A stretch of DNA of 64,000 nucleotides from Methanospirillaceae archaeon (lineage in GTDB: Archaea; Halobacteriota; Methanomicrobia; Methanomicrobiales; Methanospirillaceae), in contig JAFGOM010000109.1 of NCBI GenBank assembly GCA_016926505.1, positions 1-64,000 of the forward strand. Reading direction: 5' to 3'. Of the stretch, positions 54,791 through 64,000 are shown one piece after another; positions within the stretch are counted from its first letter, which is position 1; each line of letters begins with the position of its first letter. The position numbers and the translations under genes were made by a program. The notes below the pieces were generated by a model. It did no database searches. It was not told the DNA's origin and saw only the letters and a program-made list of their open reading frames with translations.

Positions 54791-55126
54791 ATGATCTCAG
54801 ACAGGGAGAAAGCAGCATTTGAAGCAGGGATAAAATTAGGAGCGATATACCACCAGTGGGTAGGTACTCCCCTCTCTTCTGCAAGTGCAAAAAGCCTGGA
54901 AGATGCCATAACCAAGTCTCATATCCTCCAGCCGTATGTCACTGATATATCAGTATCACTTGACCGCGAAGCAATGGCACCCAATACATACGGCTATTGT
55001 GAGCTGACCGGTATGATGCTTGATATATCTCTCACGATTCGGATAAATACTACATTATGCAGGGCACATCTCCACCCGGTACACGGATACCCCTTAATGG
55101 AGATAGAAGAGATTAATGAACCGTAA
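54791..55126 (+). CDS. mptD: Dihydroneopterin aldolase MptD-like
   Basis: 111 residues from ATG 54791 (an ATG at 54701 adds 30 residues that do not look like the family). REKAAFEAGIKLGAIYHQW and GTPLSSASAKSLEDAI opening, then YCELTGMMLDISLTIRINT and RAHLHPVHGYPLMEI match the archaeal MptD fold (DUF372). It cleaves 7,8-dihydroneopterin to 6-hydroxymethyl-7,8-dihydropterin in methanopterin synthesis. Overlaps the TatD-like gene by 11 bases, the first pair of a five-gene operon. Confidence 0.75.
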   Translation: MISDREKAAFEAGIKLGAIYHQWVGTPLSSASAKSLEDAITKSHILQPYVTDISVSLDREAMAPNTYGYCELTGMMLDISLTIRINTTLCRAHLHPVHGYPLMEIEEINEP

Positions 55127-55946
55127 TCAGTTAGGAATCCCAATCCTTGATGATCATATTCACATCGACCCCCGAAACGGCAGGGGTGTTGATGCAGCCA
55201 GAGATTTCATGCAGGCCGGAGGGACACACATCTGTCTTGTGACAAAACCATCCTGGTCGTACGGAGTATATCCCTCAAACGGTATAGATTTTATCCCGGT
55301 TTTTAAAGAGACGATTCAGATTGCAGCACAGATTACAGATATTGGTGTTACCGTTTTCCCCGTTCTTGGTGTTCATCCGGCAGAGATTGGTTTACTTTCA
55401 GAACGTCTTGGATTGGAAATGGCTGCACAGGTGATGAAGGATGGTCTTACCTGTGCTGCATCGTTTGTGAACGAAGGAGAAGCTGTTGCGATAAAGTCGG
55501 GACGTCCCCATTACCCGGTTGATCCGCAGACTCTTGCAGTTTCAAATGATATCCTGTCCCATGCGCTCAAACTGGGTAAAGAATGTGGTTGTGCCATACA
55601 GATCCATGCTGAAACGGGTCCCTGCGCAGACGTAATCGGCATGGCAGAACGAGTCGGGATGGATCCCACCCGGGTCGTGAAACACTTTGGTTCTATGGAT
55701 TCACCACTGGTCTCTTCGCTTATGGCAAAAAATGACGGGATTATATCCCTGGCCAGATCGAAACGGTACTGTATGATGGAGAGTGATTTCATGGACGAGA
55801 ACAGTCGTCCCGGAGCTGTTCTGGGCCCGCGATCGGTTCCGCGATTCTCAAAGCGATACCTGACCGAAGGAACATTATCCGAGGATGATCTGTATCACAT
55901 TCATAGAGAGCTTCCCGAACGGGTGTATGGGATCTCAATTGATTGA
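55116..55946 (+). CDS. TatD-related metal hydrolase
   Basis: 276 residues, amidohydrolase TIM barrel. DDHIHIDP supplies H14 and H16; VLGVHPAEIG, IQIHAETGP and VVKHFGSMD carry the other His/Asp metal ligands. The TatD family includes DNases and nuclear-type RNA or D-amino-acid processing enzymes; this archaeal branch is uncharacterised. Starts inside the mptD end and is followed 62 bases later by the DUF424 gene. Confidence 0.8.
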   Translation: MNRNQLGIPILDDHIHIDPRNGRGVDAARDFMQAGGTHICLVTKPSWSYGVYPSNGIDFIPVFKETIQIAAQITDIGVTVFPVLGVHPAEIGLLSERLGLEMAAQVMKDGLTCAASFVNEGEAVAIKSGRPHYPVDPQTLAVSNDILSHALKLGKECGCAIQIHAETGPCADVIGMAERVGMDPTRVVKHFGSMDSPLVSSLMAKNDGIISLARSKRYCMMESDFMDENSRPGAVLGPRSVPRFSKRYLTEGTLSEDDLYHIHRELPERVYGISID

Positions 55947-56008
55947 CAGGTTTTGTGTTTCAATAAAGCAGAAAAGGTATTGTTGATTGAGTAAGCATAC
56001 TACTACAG

Positions 56009-56302
56009 ATGTATTATAAAAAACACTATGTTGACGGAGGAGCCTGCATAGTGGGAATTTGTGACAGTAATCTCATTGGCATGACCATTGCAGATGCGAA
56101 TGCAAGCATAACAATCAGCGGGGATTTTTTCCTGGGTACTTCTGCCTCTGATGAAGAGATAGTATCCCTGCTTACCAATGAAGATAACATCACCCTTGTT
56201 GGAAATCACTGCGTTACTCTGGCGATAGAAAATGGATTTGTAGATGAATCTTCCTGTATCAGGATACATAACGAGTTGTATGCCCAGATAATGCGGTATT
56301 AA
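56009..56302 (+). CDS. DUF424 family protein
   Basis: 97 residues, matching archaeal DUF424 in size and in VDGGACIVGICDSNLIG and TISGDFFLGTSASDEEI. The fold is a small alpha-beta domain. Function unknown; it recurs beside translation genes in Archaea. Its stop is only one base before the aNMD3 start. Confidence 0.85.
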   Translation: MYYKKHYVDGGACIVGICDSNLIGMTIADANASITISGDFFLGTSASDEEIVSLLTNEDNITLVGNHCVTLAIENGFVDESSCIRIHNELYAQIMRY

Positions 56303-56303
56303 T

Positions 56304-57353
56304 GTGAGTATTAGCATGAATATAATTCAGTCTATCTGCCCGCGGTGTGGTTCCCCTTCCCGGGAAGGTAATCTTTGTGATGTCTGCCTTGTGTCAGAAA
56401 CCGAATGGATGCAATATGAACCGAGGGTTTTTCTGGTCAGGTGCCAGTCATGCGGTTCTTTAAAAAAGCAGTCACAGTGGTCAGATGAGCCCTGTAACCG
56501 GGAAGAGATTGAGTATGAATCCGCAGGTTCTGCCATACATCTCCATAAAGACCTCTCTTCTCCAGAGATGGAGATCCGACTGGAATCAAATAGTGAGAAC
56601 AGGACGTTTGCATATATCACAGTAACAGGGATACTGTACGGGATCTCTGTCAGGGATGAATGCAGTATAGAGATAATATGGCAGAATGAAGCATGTGATC
56701 GTTGCAGAAGGTTGCATGGCAATTATTATGAAGGAATTATTCAGGTCCGGGCTGTTGGCAGAAAGGCAACACAGGAAGAGGAAGACCGGGCACGGGATAT
56801 TGCTTTATCAGTTGAGCAGGAACTCCAGGAGTCAGGAGATCGTCTCTCCTTCATCTCAAAGATAGAAGAAGGCAGAGAAGGTCTGGATATTATCGTTGGA
56901 TCCCAGGCTATCGGTGAACAGATTGCCCGGACACTTGTCAGACGTCTCGGTGGGCGGTATACCATGCACCCCACACTGATCGGTGAGAAGGACGGGAAGA
57001 AGATCTACCGGATTACGTATTCAGTCCGATTTCCCAGGTACACCCGGGGAGATATTATCAGGGTGAAAGGAGTGTTTGGTGAGGTTCTCTTCTGTCAGGG
57101 GCGGACGATGACCTACCTGGATCTTCGAACCGGTGATACCAGGAACATATCAGATACCGTACAGACGGAATATATCGGGAACATCCGCGATGCAGATCAG
57201 TATGCCGTGATTTATACAGATGGTGATATGATAGGCATTATGGATTCAGTGTCTGGTGAGACCCGGGAGATAAAGGGACATTCATGGAGACCGGTAACCA
57301 TCGGTGATATGGTAAGGATATTTCAGCACCATGATCTCTTTCTGGTGATGTAA
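56304..57353 (+). CDS. nmd3: Archaeal NMD3-like ribosome protein
   Basis: 349 residues from the GTG at 56304 (or ATG at 56316). Zinc-binding cysteines appear as CPRCG, CDVC, CQSCG and later CDRC; the rest holds the NMD3 eIF5A-like and barrel region (FPRYTRGDIIRVKGVFGEV). NMD3 in eukaryotes is the 60S export adaptor; the archaeal form probably acts in large-subunit maturation or quality control. Overlaps the next gene by TAATG. Confidence 0.85.
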   Translation: MSISMNIIQSICPRCGSPSREGNLCDVCLVSETEWMQYEPRVFLVRCQSCGSLKKQSQWSDEPCNREEIEYESAGSAIHLHKDLSSPEMEIRLESNSENRTFAYITVTGILYGISVRDECSIEIIWQNEACDRCRRLHGNYYEGIIQVRAVGRKATQEEEDRARDIALSVEQELQESGDRLSFISKIEEGREGLDIIVGSQAIGEQIARTLVRRLGGRYTMHPTLIGEKDGKKIYRITYSVRFPRYTRGDIIRVKGVFGEVLFCQGRTMTYLDLRTGDTRNISDTVQTEYIGNIRDADQYAVIYTDGDMIGIMDSVSGETREIKGHSWRPVTIGDMVRIFQHHDLFLVM

Positions 57354-58222
57354 TGCACACCAGGTGTATTCCTGTTTCTGAAATAAAAACGATTACATCC
57401 TCTCCCTGGATAGATACTACCCGACGGCCATTCGTACAGGGAACGGTAGCCTATGTTCCGGTAAAGGATGGTTATCCTTATGATTATACTTTAAAAGAAC
57501 GGAAGGGATACCAGGGAAGAGGGTTTCAAAGAATTGGAGATGTTATTGTTTTTCATGGAAGCCGTCCGACTCATGAAGAGATCTCTTCTGTACGATTACA
57601 TTTTTCTCCCAGGGGAGTTATCTGGATTCGGAGATCCCAGGGCAGGATGCGGATTCCTGACATCGAGATCCTCTGGGGAACTGCCGGGGAAGTCCTTCAT
57701 CGTGAATCAGGAATAGTATATTTCCTGAATGTAGAGCAGGTCATGTTCTCACAGGGTAACAGGAAAGAGAAGATGCGGATATCATCGCTGATACATCCCG
57801 GAGAATCAGTTGCAGATATGTTTGCAGGTATCGGGTATTTTACTCTCCCCGTTGCCCGTGCTGGCGGCCGGGTTTTTGCAATTGAACTTAATCCTGTCTC
57901 TTATCAGTATCTGGTGAGAAATTGTGCTGTAAATAATCTGGATGGTAATGTCTATGCGGTTCCTGGTGACTGCAGGGATGTGATGTGTGGGTACTATAGC
58001 CGGATTATTATGGGTCACTTTGATTCCTTGCACTATCTCGCAAAAGCCCTTCTTCATGTTAAAAAGGGTTCGGTTATTCATCTTCATGGAGAAGAAGCAG
58101 ACGAAGGGAATATTATCAGGATATTACAAGAGCAGAATATACACTTTTTTATCTCCTCTCATCCGGTAAAGACCATTGGTCCCGGTAAAAGACACATGGT
58201 ATGGGACATCACCATTGCATAA
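57353..58222 (+). CDS. taw2: Taw2/TYW2-like tRNA-modifying SAM enzyme
   Basis: 289 residues. N-terminal domain with RPFVQGTVAYVPVK and VMFSQGNRKEKMRI, then the SAM motif I DMFAGIGYFTLPVA and the motif after it, RIIMGHFDSLHYLAKALLHV. That MGHFDS form fits the Taw2 (TYW2) group, which transfers the aminocarboxypropyl group of SAM to wyosine at tRNA-Phe position 37, rather than Trm5, which has NLP. The overlap with nmd3 links it to translation. Assignment between Taw2 and Trm5 is by motif only. Confidence 0.75.
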   Translation: MHTRCIPVSEIKTITSSPWIDTTRRPFVQGTVAYVPVKDGYPYDYTLKERKGYQGRGFQRIGDVIVFHGSRPTHEEISSVRLHFSPRGVIWIRRSQGRMRIPDIEILWGTAGEVLHRESGIVYFLNVEQVMFSQGNRKEKMRISSLIHPGESVADMFAGIGYFTLPVARAGGRVFAIELNPVSYQYLVRNCAVNNLDGNVYAVPGDCRDVMCGYYSRIIMGHFDSLHYLAKALLHVKKGSVIHLHGEEADEGNIIRILQEQNIHFFISSHPVKTIGPGKRHMVWDITIA

Positions 58223-58285
58223 TTTTTTCCTGTCCTTAAGACGATTTATGTAGTGAGAACTCAACTTGGGCTTTTCCGGGGTGAA

Positions 58286-59083
58286 TCAGGGCATCGTCAT
58301 CTCAATAACCCATCGTTTCACTTCCGGAGCAACATTGCCACATCCGGCAGTTCTCTGAATTGATAATCCTTTCATCGCTAAGGATGCGACAATCCCTGCT
58401 ATTTCTCTCTCTTTTTTGAAAAGGTAGAGGTAAATCGTTCCGCCAGGTTTGAGAAGAGAAAGGAGTGTATCGAGGATATCTTCTCTTCCATACGGAGCAG
58501 GCACGATGATTCTGTCAAACCGTTTTCGCAACAGGGAATCGAGAGTATAACAGTCACCGGTAATCGTTTCAATCTGGTCAGCGAGGTGATTTAACCATGC
58601 ATTTTTCCGTAAAAACCGGCAGGCACAGGCATTGCTGTCAATAGCAATGACCCTGGACCTGCGGGCTGCTGCCGGCAGTACAAAAGGACCAATCCCGGAG
58701 AACGGTACAAGTACCTCTTCATTCTCTCTGACCTGATCTGCAATTCTTATGTGTTCCGAAGTTAGTCTGGGATTGAAAAAGACGGTTTTAATATCGAGCA
58801 TGTACTGAAAACCAGCTTCCTTGTGAATTGTTTCGGTTCTTGTTCCAAACCATATCTCGAAGGGTGCAACACGCTTCTCTCCGGCAATCTTTGCAGTTTT
58901 GTTAACAATCGTCTTTATACGGTCATTATGAGAAAGAACGGCCTGAACGATATCTCCAGAATACGTCCTGCAATGATCCGGAATCGTAACAACTGCAATA
59001 TCACCGATAAGGGTTACTGTCTGTGGAATATCAGAAAGAAACGGTTCAGGGACGATTCCCTGCAGTGCCTTTCGTAGCTGCAT
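58286..59083 (-). CDS. Trm5-like tRNA (m1G37) methyltransferase
   Basis: 265 residues. GTRTETIHKEAGFQYMLDIK and VFFNPRLTSEHIRIADQV, then motif I VLVPFSGIGPFVLPAAA, and RIIVPAPYGREDIL at the position of the catalytic motif. The fold and layout are of the Trm5/Taw2 group; PAPYG is unlike the usual NLP, so precise methylation of G37 is unproven. Convergent with the Taw2-like gene, 63 bases apart, giving two paralogues side by side. Confidence 0.75.
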   Translation of the reverse strand: MQLRKALQGIVPEPFLSDIPQTVTLIGDIAVVTIPDHCRTYSGDIVQAVLSHNDRIKTIVNKTAKIAGEKRVAPFEIWFGTRTETIHKEAGFQYMLDIKTVFFNPRLTSEHIRIADQVRENEEVLVPFSGIGPFVLPAAARRSRVIAIDSNACACRFLRKNAWLNHLADQIETITGDCYTLDSLLRKRFDRIIVPAPYGREDILDTLLSLLKPGGTIYLYLFKKEREIAGIVASLAMKGLSIQRTAGCGNVAPEVKRWVIEMTMP

Positions 59084-59733
59084 CTGATTTGTACAGGGTT
59101 GGATCTCATCTCATTTCAGGATTACTGGTGTTTTGACTGGTAAAAGATGTGGAACCTGATTTTTCGGGTCCTATAGAATCACCTGAAAGAGAGGAATGAT
59201 GAACAGGAAGGGCGGGGAAGAGGAACCGCCACGATCCTGCGCGCATTTTCGTAATGAACCGCAGACACGAACCATGACAGAAAGATATCTTAAAATAAAC
59301 CCGGGCAGGAGAATTACCGGTATCGTTACACAATACCCGTTGGATTGTATCATCTCCTCTTCAAAAAGAACCATTTATTTTGTCATAAACTGGATAAATA
59401 AATAAAATTTATGGATTTTTACCTGGCTTCCTGATTATGAACCGGAACTTTTTTAATAAAATCAGACAGAATTAAAAAAAAGATCTCCAATTCTTTGCAT
59501 TCTTTTTTTCCGGGTGAATAATGGTCTTTAATTTCAAAAAAAAATCAAAAATGTAGTATTTATAAATTATTTAAATGCCGGTTAGAAAAAAACCCATTCT
59601 CTGGCATTATTATTGATAGTTTTCAATATGGTTAGACAAATCACTGTTCATTTTGTCATTTCTGCCGATATGTTTTTAATTTATCATGTAATATATTGTC
59701 CGTATACATAACGTTAGATTTGTGGGGAACTTT
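59084..59733. other. Intergenic region, AT-rich promoter of the giant secreted protein
   Basis: No convincing gene. Bases 59400-59700 are very AT-rich with TATTTATAAATTATTTAAATG (59563-59578 core TTTATAAATTATTTAA) and further TATA-like sites near 59680-59695, suitable for the protein that starts at 59734. Overlapping short frames near 59171-59405 on both strands are not supported. Confidence 0.35.
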
Positions 59734-62700
59734 ATGAAGGAGAGATCTGTAATCGTAATTCTTCTGGTACTTGCCCTTTCTGTCACTTTCATGAATGGTG
59801 TCAGTGCATCAGAACCAGACCTGATGGCTGGTGACAGTACTATTGAGTACCGGAATTTTCCATCCTTTTTCATTCCGAATGAGGGGCAGTTTGAGGATGA
59901 GATCGCATTTGAATTTGTAAGACCGGATTCTGCCGTACTATTTTCACTGACGGGGTTAAAGATAATTCCAGAGTCTGATCTCACTCCTCTTTTTATCCGG
60001 TTTGAAGGTATTTCAGGAGTGCCCGAAATAACAGGGGAGAATATCCAGAATGGCACGGCAAACTTTTATCTGGGAGCTGATCCCGATCTTCATACTGCTG
60101 GTGTTCCCTTGTACGAAAGTATCAGGTATGAGGGACTGTACCCCGGGATTGACCTGGTCTATTCTGTTGAAAAAACAGATATCAAGAGTGTATACGAAGT
60201 GAATCCCGGTTTTTCTCCCGATGTGATTGCTCTTCGGTATGAGGGTTGCAACTCACTTGCGATACATCCTGATGACGGAAAACTCCTTATACAAGGGAAT
60301 TTATGGAATCTCAGTGAAGAAGCTCCCTATGCGTACCAGGAGGTAAACGGAGTTCAGGTCCCGGTAGAATGCTCCTTTGTGTTATTATCCGATTCTCTTG
60401 TCGGTTTTTTAATTGGTGAGTATGATACTTCGCTTCCCTTGATTATCGATCCTATCATGCGGTATTCTCTCTTTTTTGGAGGGGATGGTGTTGATCACGG
60501 GAATGCGATTGCAACCGATGATAACGGATATGCCTATCTTGCAGGATCAACGACCTCAGCCCATATGAAATTCTCCATGGCAACAAACCTCTATGAACAA
60601 AAGGCCGGGGGAGAAAGGGATGCATTTGTTGTGAAGATAAATCCTGACGGGACTGAGCTCGTATATATCACCTATCTGGGTGGAAAAGGAGATGATCTTG
60701 CATACGGGATTACCATTGATGCAGATGGTGATGCATACGTAACCGGCAGTACCAACTCAGAAGATTTCCCGACACAGGATGCGTATCACAAGACAAACTC
60801 AGGAAGAACCGATGTGTTTCTCACAAAGATTGATTCAGAGGGGCGTGGAATTCTCTTCTCTACATTCCTTGGGGGCAGCGGTGATGATATCGGGTATGAC
60901 GTTGCCCTGGATAGTGATAATAACATCTTTGTCACCGGATCAACAACCTCATGGGACTTCCCTATCGTGAATAAATACGAGCTCTCCCCGTATTCAGGAC
61001 TCGAAGACGGGTTTATTACGAAACTGGATTCTGATGGGGAATCAATCATTTATTCCAACTACATCGGCGGTTCTGCCCGTGATCTCTGTTCCGCAGTCGT
61101 TATCGATCCAAACGGCTATGCATGCCTTGCGGGTCAGACCGATTCCCCCAATTTCCCGACAATCAACGCATATCAGAATGTACGGAAAGGAGTTACTGAT
61201 GCATTTGTTGTCAAATTTGATCCGGAAGGAACATACCCTGCATATTATTCAACCTATCTTGGTGGGAAAGCTATTGATATCGCAAAAGATCTTGTTGTAC
61301 ACACTGATGGGAGTCTGACAATAACCGGTCAGACATTCTCTTCTGACTTCCCGGTCACCAATGCATTTCAGAGATCTCTTAACGGAGTCAGTGATGCATT
61401 TATCACTACCCTTAGTGCCAATGGATCTGATCTTACCCAGAGTTCGTTCATGGGGGGTTCAGGTGGAGAGACCGGGAATGGCATCGGCATCGATGATGAC
61501 GGGAACCTCTACATCATCGGTACGACCTTATCAACGAATTTCCCGATACAGAAAGCATATCAGTCCCGGTACGGAGGAGGATTTTCTGATGCATTCGTTA
61601 CCAAACTGGATTCATCGGCAACATCAAAGGGATATGCAACGTATCTTGGTGGATATGGAAAGGATGAAGGGAATGCAATCGCTGTGAATTATGAAGGTGA
61701 TGCCTACCTTACCGGATATACTGATTCGACTGATTTCCCAAAGGTCCGTTCCTATGAGCAGAGTTTCGGCAACGGGGATCGGGATGCGTTTGTTGCTGTC
61801 CTTGCAGATTTTGATAAGATACCGGTGACCGATTTCTATGGAAACCCGACAAATGGCAATGCGCCGTTAACGGTATCATTCTATGATACCTCGAAGGGGA
61901 TTCCGACTTCATGGTCATGGGACTTTGGCGATGGTGAGAAGTCTGTTGAAAAAAACCCGGTTCATATCTATAAAAAATCCGGAACTTATTCGGTAACGTT
62001 ACAGACAAAAAACATTGCCGGATCAGATACAAAGACCAAATCTGACTACATTACCGTCACTGAGCCGGTACCCCTGCCGGTGGCCGGTTTTGTTGGAGAT
62101 CCGAGGAACGGTTCGTCGCCCCTGACAGTTATCTTTACTGATCTCTCTACCGGCAATCCTGATTCCTGGGAGTGGTCTTTTGGTGACAGTGGGACATCAA
62201 CTGAACAGAACCCGGTTCATGTGTACCAGACTGCCGGGACGTTTACCGTCACCCTGACAGTGACAAATGCTGCAGGGATGGCAACAAAGATAGAAGAGAA
62301 CTATATTACGGTCGTCAGCCTGCCTGATCCTCCGCATGCTGCCTTCTCGCTTGATCCCAAAAGTGGCAATGCACCGCTCCTCGTCAGATTTACCGATCTC
62401 TCGACCGGTGAAGCTATCTCATCATGGTTCTGGAACTTTGGCGATGGTCAGACTTCATCTGAACAAAACCCGGTGCATACCTACACCAGTGCCGGGACCT
62501 TTGATGTCAGTCTGACGGTGACAAATCCCGGTGGTTCTGATACCGCCCTACAGAGTGGTTGCGTTACGGTCGGTCCTGAGTATCAAATCCCGGTGGCTGA
62601 CTTTACCGGGAGTCCCACCATGGGAATGGCCCCGCTTACCGTTTCATTTACTGATCTCTCGCTTAATAATCCCTTAGAATGGGTGTGGGACTTTGGCGAC

Positions 62701-64000
62701 GAAACAACATCGCTCGAACAGAATCCGCTTCATGTCTATACACAACCCGGGACCTATAGTGTAGATCTGTTTGTCTCAAATCCGGCTGGTATGGATCATA
62801 AGATTATTGCCGGATACATAACCGTCCTCTCACCGGTTGAGATCCCGGATGCAGAGTTTAGTGCAGCACCTCGGAGTGGATATGCTCCTCTCGCGGTATA
62901 TTTTACGGATCAGTCAACCGGAGATCCTGAAACCTGGCAATGGGACTTTGGTGATGGTTCAGTCTCAACCGAACGAAACCCGTCATATGTCTACACTGAA
63001 GAGGGAATGTATACGGTTTCGTTGACAGTAGCGAACAGTGCCGGCCAGTCAGAGGAGATAAAGAATAATTACATCATTGTTGAACCGGAACCAATCCCGG
63101 TTCAGGCTGCGTTTATCGGTGAACCACGGTATGGAAATGCGCCGCTTACCGTTCAATTCACGGATCTCTCTACCGGCGGACCCGAGTCCTGGCTCTGGAG
63201 TTTTGGAGACGGTACAACATCAACGGAACGAAATCCGGTTCATGTATACAAAGAACCGGGGATTTATACGGTATATCTGACCGTGATGCGGGGATCTGAT
63301 CGCTCTACCGAGATTCAGTCTGAATATATTACCGTCTATCCTGGAGGAGAACCCCCGGTAGCAGACTTTATCGGAACACCAACGGCTGGTAATATTCCCC
63401 TGCATGTTCAGTTTACCGACATTTCGCTGAATGAACCGGAATTTTGGTCATGGAACTTTGGCGACGGGCAGACCTCACAGTCACGAAATCCAACTCATAT
63501 ATTCCAGGCAGAAGGATCCTACACCATAACGCTCTCTGTCAGGAATGCATGGGGTGAATCAACCGAGATTAAGAGGGATTACATCGCTGCAAAGGGCATC
63601 CCGCAGCATGATCCTGCTACCTTTTATGGTGAGATAACGGTTTACGGGGATCCGGGACCGATAGGGTCTATTATAGAAGTCCGTGGTCCGGGGATAAAAA
63701 CCGGTATTGAAGGAAACCCGATAACCATCACCAACGCCGGTGTCTATGGTCTGGTAAACCGATTAAAGGCAGCAGGAGAGATAAAACCCGGTGAGCCGGT
63801 TACGTTCTGGGTACGGTTACCTGGAACAGATGAATGGATACAGGCAGAGTGTTATGAGATTTATGGGAGTGATGAGGGATGGATGTCCAGTTATCCGTTT
63901 ATTCCCGGGAAAGATACCTATCTCACGTTACGGATAGGAGAATCTCCGATCCCCCCGATGCCGGTTCTTCCCAATGAGTTCTATGGTGATGTTACCTATA
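59734..64000 (+). CDS. Giant secreted SBBP beta-propeller / seven PKD domain surface protein, open at window end
   Basis: At least 1422 residues in one frame from ATG 59734 with no stop before base 64000. A signal peptide (MKERSVIVILLVLALSV to NGVSA) leads to an N-terminal domain with FIPNEGQF, then about seven SBBP-type propeller repeats (60463-61812) with recurring DAFVVKI, YLGGKGDD and GSTNSEDFP blocks. Seven PKD domains follow (about 61819-63600), each with WDFGDG or close variants and NPVHVY. The tail after 63600 starts a FYGEITVYG domain, which recurs as FYGDVTY at the edge. It is a cell-surface adhesion or coat protein. Confidence 0.92.
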   Translation, partial: MKERSVIVILLVLALSVTFMNGVSASEPDLMAGDSTIEYRNFPSFFIPNEGQFEDEIAFEFVRPDSAVLFSLTGLKIIPESDLTPLFIRFEGISGVPEITGENIQNGTANFYLGADPDLHTAGVPLYESIRYEGLYPGIDLVYSVEKTDIKSVYEVNPGFSPDVIALRYEGCNSLAIHPDDGKLLIQGNLWNLSEEAPYAYQEVNGVQVPVECSFVLLSDSLVGFLIGEYDTSLPLIIDPIMRYSLFFGGDGVDHGNAIATDDNGYAYLAGSTTSAHMKFSMATNLYEQKAGGERDAFVVKINPDGTELVYITYLGGKGDDLAYGITIDADGDAYVTGSTNSEDFPTQDAYHKTNSGRTDVFLTKIDSEGRGILFSTFLGGSGDDIGYDVALDSDNNIFVTGSTTSWDFPIVNKYELSPYSGLEDGFITKLDSDGESIIYSNYIGGSARDLCSAVVIDPNGYACLAGQTDSPNFPTINAYQNVRKGVTDAFVVKFDPEGTYPAYYSTYLGGKAIDIAKDLVVHTDGSLTITGQTFSSDFPVTNAFQRSLNGVSDAFITTLSANGSDLTQSSFMGGSGGETGNGIGIDDDGNLYIIGTTLSTNFPIQKAYQSRYGGGFSDAFVTKLDSSATSKGYATYLGGYGKDEGNAIAVNYEGDAYLTGYTDSTDFPKVRSYEQSFGNGDRDAFVAVLADFDKIPVTDFYGNPTNGNAPLTVSFYDTSKGIPTSWSWDFGDGEKSVEKNPVHIYKKSGTYSVTLQTKNIAGSDTKTKSDYITVTEPVPLPVAGFVGDPRNGSSPLTVIFTDLSTGNPDSWEWSFGDSGTSTEQNPVHVYQTAGTFTVTLTVTNAAGMATKIEENYITVVSLPDPPHAAFSLDPKSGNAPLLVRFTDLSTGEAISSWFWNFGDGQTSSEQNPVHTYTSAGTFDVSLTVTNPGGSDTALQSGCVTVGPEYQIPVADFTGSPTMGMAPLTVSFTDLSLNNPLEWVWDFGDETTSLEQNPLHVYTQPGTYSVDLFVSNPAGMDHKIIAGYITVLSPVEIPDAEFSAAPRSGYAPLAVYFTDQSTGDPETWQWDFGDGSVSTERNPSYVYTEEGMYTVSLTVANSAGQSEEIKNNYIIVEPEPIPVQAAFIGEPRYGNAPLTVQFTDLSTGGPESWLWSFGDGTTSTERNPVHVYKEPGIYTVYLTVMRGSDRSTEIQSEYITVYPGGEPPVADFIGTPTAGNIPLHVQFTDISLNEPEFWSWNFGDGQTSQSRNPTHIFQAEGSYTITLSVRNAWGESTEIKRDYIAAKGIPQHDPATFYGEITVYGDPGPIGSIIEVRGPGIKTGIEGNPITITNAGVYGLVNRLKAAGEIKPGEPVTFWVRLPGTDEWIQAECYEIYGSDEGWMSSYPFIPGKDTYLTLRIGESPIPPMPVLPNEFYGDVTY

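Noticed and set aside
59196-59405. 69-codon frame preceded by GAGAGGA
   Set aside because: The ribosome-binding site is too close to the first ATG, a similar frame exists on the other strand, and no motif is visible.

Overview
The window comes from a methanogenic archaeon, most likely Methanomicrobiales and probably Methanospirillum or a close relative. The evidence is archaeal TBP, an HMf-type histone, replication factor C large subunit, archaeal-type ThrRS and methionine adenosyltransferase, archaeal NMD3, RaSEA (archaeosine), CobY, MptD (methanopterin), methanogenesis markers 2 and 4 (MtxX), and a GC content that looks to be in the mid-to-high 40s by eye. Genes are compact, on both strands, with many ATGA overlaps. 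I saw no rRNA, CRISPR array, intact insertion sequence or prophage.

Layout. 1-5.2 kb: a frameshifted AlbA_2/Schlafen-type gene cut by the left edge, a TPR membrane protein, tRNA-Ser(UGA), a surface protein, RaSEA, and a TIGR00300 (LOR/SDH, ornithine-cyclodeaminase-like) enzyme. 5.3-8.6 kb: cobalamin genes cobY and cobD, diverging from a CdrS-like ribbon-helix-helix gene coupled to ftsZ2 behind three 22-bp-phased operator-like repeats. 9-16.6 kb: a coiled-coil protein, a DUF373 membrane protein, a DUF262 protein, ThrRS, a 50-residue zinc ribbon, a secreted acidic protein and an RDD membrane protein. 16.8-20.7 kb: an ABC-2 exporter in which one permease is fused to a PrsW-like membrane protease, with the ATPase divergent. 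20.7-29.3 kb: a class I aldolase, small hypotheticals, DNA polymerase IV, a Cys-rich protein coupled to an ADP-forming acyl-CoA synthetase with beta-alpha domain order, a response regulator and an MFS exporter. 29.8-39.9 kb: tRNA-Leu(CAG), an AMP-forming acyl-CoA synthetase, TBP, an Lhr-type helicase, archaemetzincin, UPF0146, RFC-L, markers 2 and 4, and histone.

40-50.5 kb: hisG-hisA-hisB, methionine adenosyltransferase, a CPBP protease, then a minus-strand cassette of PAS histidine kinase, an HsdM-like protein without the catalytic NPPF motif, and HsdS. No HsdR is present. A thiol-redox pair follows (glutaredoxin-like plus a ferredoxin:disulfide reductase/rubredoxin fusion). 50.8-64 kb: an NHL-repeat/transglutaminase-like membrane protein, an orphan solute-binding lipoprotein, a secreted protein, an informational/cofactor operon (mptD, TatD-like hydrolase, DUF424, nmd3, Taw2-like), a convergent Trm5-like methyltransferase, and a giant secreted SBBP/PKD protein that is still open at the right edge.

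Best candidates for something undescribed: the kinase plus catalytically degenerate HsdM plus HsdS cassette (45.3-49.1 kb), the phased operator array before cdrS-ftsZ2 (7131-7192), and the ABC permease/PrsW fusion (17.9-19.7 kb). All assignments come from reading motifs and family resemblance; no search was run.
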